Positions 1 through 5,304 of a stretch of 5,304 bases of DNA are shown here, piece by piece. The translations under genes were made by a program, and so were the position numbers. The notes beneath the pieces were generated by a model. The model did not search any database. It saw nothing but the letters and a program-made list of their open reading frames with translations, and was not told the DNA's origin. Source of the DNA: Chloroflexota bacterium. Its GTDB lineage: Bacteria; Chloroflexota; Anaerolineae; Anaerolineales; VGOW01. The number at the start of each line of letters is the position of its first letter. Position 1 is the stretch's first letter. The stretch lies in the NCBI GenBank assembly GCA_016215145.1, contig JACRLA010000317.1, forward strand, positions 1-5,304. Direction: 5' to 3'.

Positions 1-360
1 GGTACGATCAGCCTCATCGGCTACGCCTACGGCACGCCGTTGCTCTACGGTGGATCCGTCATCCCCTTAGCCTTGACCACTGCTTTAGCTTTCACTTTTC
101 TTGGCGTAGGGCTGATCACCGCCAGAGCCGATAACTTCATCCTGCGCCTGTTCGGTGGGCCCATGCTGCGCGCGCGTTTGCTACGCACGTTTCTACCTTT
201 CTCCGTTCTGCTCATTTTGGCGCAGGGATATTTACACCGACGATTCGAACCGGAAAGTATTCACTCGGAAAATATCAACCCGGCATTGTGGGACACGTTG
301 GCGTCTATTGTGTTTGCCGCCTTGATGGGCTTAGCCATAGACATCACCTCCCGCGTTGTG
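1..360 (+). other. C-terminal part of an N-terminal membrane-spanning sensor region
   Basis: Codons 1-120 contain three hydrophobic stretches: about 21-40 (IPLALTTALAFTFLGVGLIT), 62-78 (RTFLPFSVLLILAQGYL) and 98-115 (around ASIVFAALMGLAI). The residues before the first, including GYAYGTPLLYGG, look like the loop and helix end of a further upstream segment. Two short soluble stretches, 41-60 and 79-97, separate the helices. From memory, a GYLYGxPLLYGG-type motif followed by this pattern recurs in the multi-helix N-termini of other PAS-rich bacterial sensors, so more helices probably lie upstream of the window. The last helix runs into a charged helical stretch (121-145, rich in E, R and Q) that would carry signals to PAS1 in the cytoplasm. 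The segment boundaries are judged by eye. Confidence 0.8.
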
Positions 361-3300
361 GCGCAGGCAATGGATCGGGCGCAAGAGGAACGGCAACGAG
401 CAGAAGATGATCTGCGCGAGAGCGAAGCGCGTTACCGTGATCTGGTGGAGAACAGCCAAGACTTGATCTGCACACACGATATAGAAGGACGCATATTGAC
501 TATCAACCCGGCGGCTAGCCGTCTGTTGGGATATGACTTAAAGGAATTGATTGGCAGTAATATCCGCGACTATCTGGTTCCCGAAATGCGAGAACGCTTC
601 AGCGACTATATCCGTCGAATCAAACACGATGGGGCGGCGACGGGATTGCTCTTTATGCAAACCAAAAGCGGTGAGCGGCGCATCTGGGAATATAACAACA
701 CCGTGCGCTCTGAAGGGACGGCAGAGCCCATCGTGCGCGGCATGGCGCGCGACATCACCGAGCGCAGACAGGCAGAGCAAGAGGCGCGGCGCAGCGAATC
801 GATCCTTAATGCCGTTGCCTTCAGTGCCGAGCGATTGCTGAAAGGGTCAGACTTTGAGAAAGGTGTCAACGATGTCTTGGAGAAATTAGGGACGGCGACG
901 CACTCCAGCCGCGTTTACATTTTTGAACGTGAGTCGCCGCGCGCGGATGACGGCGAGACATGCGTCACTCAACGCTATGAATGGGCAGCACCCGGCATCC
1001 CCCCGCAGATTGAAAACCCGGAGACGATAAACTTTCCTCTGCGCCAGATGGGACTCGAGCGTTGGATTGATCATTTCTCGCAAAACAAACCGATACATGG
1101 TTACGTGGACGAAATGCCGGAAAGCGAACAAGCCGTGCTCGCGTCACAAGACATCCTCTCCATTGCGACGCTGCCGATCTTCGTGGATCAAACGTGGTGG
1201 GGGTTTATTGGCGTTGACGAGTGCCTCAACCGCCGCCGCTGGTCGGTTGCCGAGCTGGAGGCACTGCGAGTGGCGGCTGATACCTTGGGCGCGGCAATTC
1301 AACGGCAAAAGGCTGAACACGATCTACAGACTCAACATGATTTTGCCCAAAAGATTCTGAACCATATGGGGCAAGGGTTAACCGTCACCGATAACGACAG
1401 GCATTTTGTCTATGTCAACCCGGCGTATTCTAAAATAATCGGGCGCACGCCGGAAGATCTGTTGGGCAAATCTCCGCTCGACTTCACCGTTCAAACCGAT
1501 CATGCGGCACTCGACCAAGCACTCGCGCGACGCCGACAAGGACAAACCGACACTTACGAAACGCGCCTCCTTCATGCCGATGGACATGAAATCCCGGTGA
1601 CGATCACCGGCGTGCCGCGTTGGCACGAGGGCAAGGTGGCAGGCACAATCGCCGTCGTCACCGATCTCACCGAGCGCAAACGCGCCGAGCAAGCTCTTCG
1701 AGAGAGTCAGGCACAGTTGGAGGGCATCTTCAACTCGACGATGGATGCCATCGTCACCATTGATAACGATCAGCGCATTATCATCTTCAACCCTGCCGCC
1801 GAGAAACTGTTTATGTGTCCGGTAGGTGAAGTCATTGGGCAGACATTAGATCGTTTTATTCCCGAAAAGGTTCGCCAAGATCATCGCAGCTTTATTCGGA
1901 CGTTTGGCAGCCACGATTCAAGCAAGCGCTCAATGGAGACTCCGACATTAGCCCTCACTTGCTTGCGGGCAAACGGCGAAGCATTCCCCAGCGAAATCTC
2001 CATTTCACATCTTGCCATCGGCGGGCGCGATCTCTACACCGCCATCATCCGCGACATCACCGAACGCAAACGGGCGGAAGAGGCGCTGCGAGATAGCGAA
2101 GAACGCTTCCGCGCTCTGATCGAAAGCGGGCGCGACAACATCTCCATGCTTGCCGCCGATGGCACCTTGCTGTGGGAAAGCCCGACCACCACCAGCACAC
2201 TGGGTTACGCGCCTAATCAGTTCGTAGGGGGCAACATCTTCGAACTCATGCACCCCGACGATAAAGCCTGGACGTGGGATTTATTCGAGCAGGTCGCCCA
2301 AACGCCGGGCCGCTCCCACGAGGGCATATTCCGTCTCCGTCACAGCAATGGCTCTTGGCTCTGGATCGAATCCACCGCCACCAACCTGATCCATAAACAG
2401 AGCGTGGGCGCCATCGTCATTAACTATCGCGACATCACCGAACGCAAGAAAGCTGAAGATGCGCTCCAACGCCAAACGAAAGAGTTGATCGCCATTTACG
2501 AATCGGCGCAGAGGTTACAACAACTACACGCGCCGGACAGATTGGCACAGGAGATCATTTTTTCGCTGGAACACATACTCAATTACACGTTTAGCTCCGT
2601 GTTGCTTATTGAAGAGGCGAGTGGGAGATTGCTGCCATTCGCCATCAGTGAACAACGACGCGGCGAAACGTTTCGTGAGATAGACGCCGCCTACATCTCT
2701 TCACGCGAGCCTCGTGTGGGCAAAGGCATCACCGGCTGGGTGGCACAAAGCGGTGAGGCGGCATGTGTAGGAGACGTTACAACAGACCCGCGCTATTACT
2801 CTGTTCGTCAAGATATTCGATCCGAATTGTGTGTGCCTTTGAAAGTCAACGATCAAATCATCGGCGTGGTCAACATCGAATCGCTCCAGCCAAATGCCTA
2901 CGACGAATCGGATCAGCGCGTGCTAGGAACAATCGCAGCACAGATCGCCACCGCGATACAGAACTCTCGACTCTATGATCAGGTGCAACAAGAACTCGCC
3001 GAGCGCAAAAAAGTAGAAGACGCGCTCCGTGAAAACCAGAGCCGCTTACAACTGATCATGGATCGTATGCCCGTTGCTTGCATTCTCGACAACGCCGACT
3101 CACAAGTTATCTATTGGAACAAGGCGGCAGAGAAAGTCTTTGGCTACACGGCTGAAGAAATGCTGGGTAAAGTGCCAAGTTTCCTCATTGCCCCGACCGC
3201 GCGCGACCACATGCGCGCCATTTATCAGCGCATTGTGGCAGGGGATATGAACGCGCATGGCAGCAACGAGAACATCACCAAAGACGGGCGAATCATTTTG

Positions 3301-5142
3301 TGCGAGTGGGTCAACGCCCCGATCCAAGACGATCATGGAAACTTCGTCGGCTTCTTGGGAATGGCGCAAGACGTAACCGAGCGCAAGAAAGCAGAGGAGC
3401 AGTTACGCAAACTATCGCTCGCCGTCGAACAAAGCCCGGCGTCTATCGTCATCACCAACACGCGCGGCGAGATCGAATACGTCAATCCCAAATTCAAAGA
3501 CATCACCGGCTACGCCGCCGCGGAGATCATCGGGCAGAACTCGCGCTTTCTTAAATCCGGTTATACCAGTGGCGACGAATACAAAAACTTATGGAGCACG
3601 ATTACTGGTGGCAGAGAATGGCGTGGCAAATTCCTCAACAAAAAGAAAAACGGCGACCTGTATTGGGAGTCGGCAAGTATCTCGCCCATTGTCAACGACG
3701 CCGGTGAGATCACTCACTACTTGGCAGTCAAAGAAGACATCACCGAGCGCGAACACCGCGAGCAAGAACTGGAAGCCATCGCCGCCATCTCAATCGCCCT
3801 GCGCGCCGCGCCCACCCGCAAAGAGATGCTACCCATCATTCTCGATCAACTGCATCGTCTCTTTCATAGTGATGGCGAGGCAATCAGCTTGATCAACCCG
3901 CTCAACAATGACGTGGTGGTGGAATTAGGGATCAATACCTTCGCCGCCGCCAACGGTATTCGCCTACCCGCCGGACAAGGGGTGAGCGGACTCGTGATCC
4001 AAAGCGGCCAACCTTATTTGAGCAACGATGCCCAGCACGATCCAAATTTTGCGCGCAACGACATCCTGCAAGGGATCAACGCCTTCGCTTGCGTCCCGCT
4101 CAACACACACGACACCACGCTGGGCATCTTGTGGATCGGGCGCGCCTCTAACATCACCTCAACCGACGTGCGCGTGCTGGTCGCCATCGCCGATATCGCC
4201 GCGACCGCCATACAACGCGCCGCGCTACACGAACAAACGATGAGGCAGGTCGAGCGGCTGACCGCCCTACGCACCGTGGATTCCGGCATCAGTAACAGCT
4301 TCGACATGCGGGTGACTCTCAACATCCTGATCGATCAAGTTCTGACTCAACTCAACGTGCATGCCGCCTCGATCTTGATCCACAAAAGCGGGTTGACTCT
4401 TGAATACGCCGCCGGGAACGGCTTTCGAAGTCGAGGGGTCGTCAAGACTCGCCTGCGTGTCGGCGAGAGCCATGCCGGGCGTGCCGCGCTGGAACGGCGC
4501 ACGATCTCCGTCCCTGATCTTGGCAAAGAACCTTTTGCGCCCGTCAACGACAACATGCCCGCCGAGGGCTTTGTCTCTTACTACGGCGTGCCGCTCATCG
4601 CCAAAGGACAATTGAAAGGCGTGCTGCAAATTTTTCACCGCGCCCCGCTCTCGCCGGATGAAGAATGGCTCGACTTCTTGCAAACCTTAGCCGGGCAAGC
4701 CGCCATTGCCATTGACAACGCCACCATGTTCGACAACCTGCAGCGCGTCAACAGTGAGTTGCTCGTCGCCTATAACGCCACCATCGAAGGTTGGTCACGC
4801 GCGCTAGACTTGCGCGACCAAGAGACCGAAGGACATACGCAGCGCGTGACCGAAATGGCGTTAAATTTAGCCATAGCGATGAGCGTAGAGCTCGACATCC
4901 CCTTGTGTCATCACGAAAAATGGGACGGCACAGGCTATCCGCGCCAACTCAAGGGCGAACAAATTCCGTTGGTCGCCCGCATCTTCGCCGTGGTGGATGT
5001 GTGGGATGCCTTGATCTCAGATCGCCCGTACCGCGCCGCCTGGCCGCGCGACAAAGTGAGTGAGTATATCCGCGAGCAAAGCGGGCTGCATTTTGAGCCG
5101 CGCGTGGTGGAGATGTTTTTAAATATGATCGAGACACATTGA
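1..5142 (+). CDS. Membrane-anchored multi-PAS/GAF sensor with internally deleted HD-GYP domain (5' partial)
   Basis: The frame is open from base 1 to TGA at 5140-5142 (1,713 codons seen). A TTG at base 40 is a possible start but has no ribosome binding site and sits inside a membrane motif, so the real start is upstream. Domains by residue: membrane segments about 21-40, 62-78 and 98-115; helical linker 121-145; PAS1 146-255; GAF1 268-437; PAS2 448-559; PAS3 572-687; PAS4 700-815; GAF2 825-995; PAS5 1010-1127; PAS6 1132-1249; GAF3 1253-1407; GAF4 1416-1577; HD-GYP 1588-1711. There is no histidine kinase H-box or ATPase, and no GGDEF or EAL domain, so HD-GYP is the only output. Intact HD-GYP enzymes hydrolyse cyclic di-GMP in the cytoplasm with a two- or three-metal centre; here the HD dyad is missing and hydrolysis is unlikely. 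PAS and GAF ligands cannot be told from the sequence. No neighbouring gene is visible, so operon context is unknown. Confidence 0.96.
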   Translation, partial: GTISLIGYAYGTPLLYGGSVIPLALTTALAFTFLGVGLITARADNFILRLFGGPMLRARLLRTFLPFSVLLILAQGYLHRRFEPESIHSENINPALWDTLASIVFAALMGLAIDITSRVVAQAMDRAQEERQRAEDDLRESEARYRDLVENSQDLICTHDIEGRILTINPAASRLLGYDLKELIGSNIRDYLVPEMRERFSDYIRRIKHDGAATGLLFMQTKSGERRIWEYNNTVRSEGTAEPIVRGMARDITERRQAEQEARRSESILNAVAFSAERLLKGSDFEKGVNDVLEKLGTATHSSRVYIFERESPRADDGETCVTQRYEWAAPGIPPQIENPETINFPLRQMGLERWIDHFSQNKPIHGYVDEMPESEQAVLASQDILSIATLPIFVDQTWWGFIGVDECLNRRRWSVAELEALRVAADTLGAAIQRQKAEHDLQTQHDFAQKILNHMGQGLTVTDNDRHFVYVNPAYSKIIGRTPEDLLGKSPLDFTVQTDHAALDQALARRRQGQTDTYETRLLHADGHEIPVTITGVPRWHEGKVAGTIAVVTDLTERKRAEQALRESQAQLEGIFNSTMDAIVTIDNDQRIIIFNPAAEKLFMCPVGEVIGQTLDRFIPEKVRQDHRSFIRTFGSHDSSKRSMETPTLALTCLRANGEAFPSEISISHLAIGGRDLYTAIIRDITERKRAEEALRDSEERFRALIESGRDNISMLAADGTLLWESPTTTSTLGYAPNQFVGGNIFELMHPDDKAWTWDLFEQVAQTPGRSHEGIFRLRHSNGSWLWIESTATNLIHKQSVGAIVINYRDITERKKAEDALQRQTKELIAIYESAQRLQQLHAPDRLAQEIIFSLEHILNYTFSSVLLIEEASGRLLPFAISEQRRGETFREIDAAYISSREPRVGKGITGWVAQSGEAACVGDVTTDPRYYSVRQDIRSELCVPLKVNDQIIGVVNIESLQPNAYDESDQRVLGTIAAQIATAIQNSRLYDQVQQELAERKKVEDALRENQSRLQLIMDRMPVACILDNADSQVIYWNKAAEKVFGYTAEEMLGKVPSFLIAPTARDHMRAIYQRIVAGDMNAHGSNENITKDGRIILCEWVNAPIQDDHGNFVGFLGMAQDVTERKKAEEQLRKLSLAVEQSPASIVITNTRGEIEYVNPKFKDITGYAAAEIIGQNSRFLKSGYTSGDEYKNLWSTITGGREWRGKFLNKKKNGDLYWESASISPIVNDAGEITHYLAVKEDITEREHREQELEAIAAISIALRAAPTRKEMLPIILDQLHRLFHSDGEAISLINPLNNDVVVELGINTFAAANGIRLPAGQGVSGLVIQSGQPYLSNDAQHDPNFARNDILQGINAFACVPLNTHDTTLGILWIGRASNITSTDVRVLVAIADIAATAIQRAALHEQTMRQVERLTALRTVDSGISNSFDMRVTLNILIDQVLTQLNVHAASILIHKSGLTLEYAAGNGFRSRGVVKTRLRVGESHAGRAALERRTISVPDLGKEPFAPVNDNMPAEGFVSYYGVPLIAKGQLKGVLQIFHRAPLSPDEEWLDFLQTLAGQAAIAIDNATMFDNLQRVNSELLVAYNATIEGWSRALDLRDQETEGHTQRVTEMALNLAIAMSVELDIPLCHHEKWDGTGYPRQLKGEQIPLVARIFAVVDVWDALISDRPYRAAWPRDKVSEYIREQSGLHFEPRVVEMFLNMIETH
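436..1311 (+). other. PAS1 and GAF1 sensory domains
   Basis: PAS1 (residues 146-255) opens with RDLVENSQDLICTHDIEGRI, has the NPAASRLLGYDLKELIG helix region typical of PAS folds, and ends at RDITERRQAEQ. GAF1 (268-437) follows a short linker. It shows the pattern seen in many PAS/GAF sensors: an ERWIDHF segment, the strand LSIATLPIFVDQTWWGFIGV, then a RRWSVAELEAL helix and a closing helix DTLGAAIQRQKAE. Neither domain shows a residue that fixes a ligand. GAF1 has cysteines at 321 and 408 but no recognisable bilin-attachment context, so a phytochrome-like role is not supported. Confidence 0.88.
1342..2445 (+). other. PAS2, PAS3 and PAS4 tandem sensory domains
   Basis: PAS2 (448-559) contains MGQGLTVTDNDRHFVYVNPAY and ends TDLTERKRAEQAL. 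PAS3 (572-687) contains STMDAIVTIDNDQRIIIFNP, a PAAEKLF helix and the end RDITERKRAEEALRDSEERF. PAS4 (700-815) has SMLAADGTLLWESP, TLGYAPNQFVGGNIFELMHPDD and the strand GSWLWIESTATNL, a pattern close to the PAS_3 subgroup, ending YRDITERKKAED. Each domain is of ordinary length for the fold (about 110-120 residues). The domains differ clearly in sequence from one another, so they are old or independently acquired copies and not a recent duplication. No conserved haem or flavin residue is evident. Confidence 0.88.
2473..2985 (+). other. GAF2 sensory domain
   Basis: Residues 825-995 form a complete GAF domain. It starts with the helix ELIAIYESAQRLQQLHAPDR and has the central motif GKGITGWVAQSGEAACVGDV followed by TDPRYY. 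The strand pair SELCVPLKVNDQIIGVVNIES follows, and the closing helix is VLGTIAAQIATAIQNSRLYD. The motif set is the common one for GAF domains in bacterial signalling proteins. The NKxnFx3DE motif of cyclic-nucleotide-binding GAF domains is not apparent. The exit helix leads into LAERKKVEDALREN, the usual spacer before PAS5. Confidence 0.88.
3028..3750 (+). other. PAS5 and PAS6 tandem sensory domains
   Basis: PAS5 (1010-1127) has PVACILDNADSQVIYWNKAA, VFGYTAEEMLGK and ends QDVTERKKAEEQL. PAS6 (1132-1249) has QSPASIVITNTRGEIEYVNP, FKDITGYAAAEIIGQN and the segment GREWRGKFLNKKKNGDLYWE, ending KEDITEREHREQEL. PAS6 carries the loop GQNSRFLKSG at 1178-1187. This resembles the GxNCRFLQ loop of blue-light LOV domains, but residue 1181 is Ser instead of the flavin-binding Cys, so LOV photochemistry is not expected. 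From memory, this loop with Pro or Ser in place of Cys is common in non-photosensory bacterial PAS domains. Confidence 0.88.
3757..4731 (+). other. GAF3 and GAF4 tandem sensory domains
   Basis: GAF3 (1253-1407) has the core GQGVSGLVIQSGQPYLSNDA, the strand pair FACVPLNTHDTTLGILWIGR, and the closing helix VLVAIADIAATAIQRAALHE. GAF4 (1416-1577) has GESHAGRAALERRTISVPDL, YYGVPLIAKGQLKGVLQIFH and the closing helix LAGQAAIAIDNATMFDNLQR. GAF4 joins the HD-GYP region through a short helical linker, VNSELLVAYNATIEGWSRAL. That GAF-to-HD-GYP junction is one I recognise from intact sensor phosphodiesterases, so GAF4 is probably the domain that would gate the output. The ligand of either domain cannot be read from the sequence. 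Confidence 0.88.
4762..5133 (+). other. HD-GYP domain with internal loss of the HD dyad region
   Basis: Residues 1588-1711 match the two ends of an HD-GYP cyclic di-GMP phosphodiesterase domain. Present: the entry helix EGWSRALDLRD, E1608 and H1612 in ETEGHTQRV, the tandem His H1637-H1638 with the GYP signature (HHEKWDGTGYP, 1637-1647), D1666 in VVDVWDAL, SDRPYR, and the terminal helices SEYIREQSGLHFEPRVVEMF. Absent: the segment that should carry HDIGK and the following His-Pro. H1612 and H1637 are 25 residues apart, where the family has about 85 by my recollection, so roughly 60 residues are missing. The best junction is near E1630/L1631 (bases 4888-4893). The frame continues across it without a stop. 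Hydrolysis of cyclic di-GMP should be lost; any remaining role in binding or protein contact is speculative. Confidence 0.9.
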
Positions 5143-5186
5143 GATGAAATTAACTGTGCCTGCTCATGAGATGTGGTGGGGTGCGT

Positions 5187-5285
5187 CTCTAATCCGCATT
5201 TTGGCATTGTTCTGAAGTCGAACTTTCTTCTGCCAATAAGCGGAAAAATGTTGGGGGCAAGAAAAAAGTTGACTGCGGATTAGAG
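5187..5285. repeat. Perfect 12-bp inverted repeat pair with 75-bp spacer
   Basis: CTCTAATCCGCA at 5187-5198 is the exact reverse complement of TGCGGATTAGAG at 5274-5285, 45 bp after the stop codon. A nested 6-bp pair, TTGGCA (5201-5206) and TGCCAA (5231-5236), lies inside, with a weaker AAGT/ACTT hairpin within it (5215-5225). The flanking bases (GTGCGT on the left, TGAGCC on the right) show no target-site duplication. The arms could be ends of a small non-autonomous mobile element, a paired regulator site, or the base of a long RNA stem. It is not a typical intrinsic terminator, since no compact GC-rich stem followed by a T-run is seen. No open frame of note lies between the arms. Confidence 0.6.
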
Positions 5286-5304
5286 TGAGCCTCTCTCCAT
5301 CCTC

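Larger units (their letters stand above)
751..3765 (+). repeat. Dispersed DITERK-linker coding repeats after PAS domains
   Basis: A short coding motif recurs at the end of each PAS domain: starts at 751 (DITERRQAE), 1663 (DLTERKRAE), 2053 (DITERKRAE), 2431 (DITERKKAE), 3370 (DVTERKKAE) and 3736 (DITEREHRE). A related copy without the leading Asp-Ile-Thr starts at 3001 (ERKKVED) after GAF2. At DNA level the closest pair is an identical 20-nt stretch at 2050-2069 and 2428-2447. In the PAS family this motif caps the last strand and starts the signalling helix to the next domain, so its conservation is functional. It also supplies short direct repeats at which domains can be gained or lost in frame. 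Confidence 0.9.

Noticed and set aside
3532..3561. LOV-like loop GQNSRFLKSG in PAS6, suggesting a blue-light sensor
   Set aside because: The flavin-binding Cys of the LOV motif is Ser here (residue 1181), and this loop without Cys is common in ordinary PAS domains.
4267..4683. Minus-strand open frame of 138 codons opposite GAF4
   Set aside because: It lies fully within a clearly coding region on the + strand, has no recognisable domain, and its composition is what the reverse of GC-rich codons gives. The other overlapping short frames are rejected for the same reason.
4762..5133. Moved or frameshifted HD segment elsewhere in the window
   Set aside because: Only 75 nt separate the codons of H1612 and H1637, too little to hold the missing block in another frame, and no HDIGK-like peptide is seen in the other frames.
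5143..5186. Intrinsic terminator directly after the stop codon
   Set aside because: No compact GC-rich stem with a following T-run is present. CTCATGAG at 5163-5170 is only a short palindrome.
5269..5296. Possible promoter with TTGACT at 5269-5274
   Set aside because: At 16-17 bp spacing there is only CT-rich sequence and no acceptable -10 box, and the window ends before any gene start.

Overview
The window holds one gene. A single + strand reading frame is open from the first base to a TGA at 5140-5142 and encodes at least 1,713 residues of a membrane-anchored, multi-domain sensor protein. Residue numbers throughout count codons from base 1. The true start codon lies upstream of the window, because the frame already reads through a membrane helix region at base 1.

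Layout: bases 1-360 encode the end of an N-terminal membrane domain. Bases 361-435 encode a charged helical linker. Bases 436-4731 encode ten sensory domains in the order PAS-GAF-PAS-PAS-PAS-GAF-PAS-PAS-GAF-GAF, with most PAS domains ending in the DITERK-type linker. Bases 4762-5133 encode a C-terminal HD-GYP domain, the family that hydrolyses the second messenger cyclic di-GMP. Bases 5143-5304 are non-coding and contain a perfect 12-bp inverted repeat with a 75-bp spacer.

The most notable point is that the HD-GYP domain has lost an internal block of about 60 residues, in frame. The first ligand region (E1608, H1612) runs almost directly into the HHEKWDGTGYP motif, so the signature HD dyad and the next metal-binding His are missing. 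The rest of the domain is intact and the frame stays open. As read, the protein looks like a large sensor with a disabled output domain, unless the gap is an assembly error.

Organism: the membrane motif (GYAYGTPLLYGG), the repeated PAS/GAF layout and the HD-GYP wording (EGWSRALDLRD, EGHTQRVTEM, CHHEKWDGTGYP) resemble proteins I associate with Chloroflexota, especially Anaerolineae. Base composition is moderate to fairly GC-rich. This assignment is an inference from remembered family resemblance, not from a search. No RNA gene, CRISPR array or transposase gene was seen on either strand.
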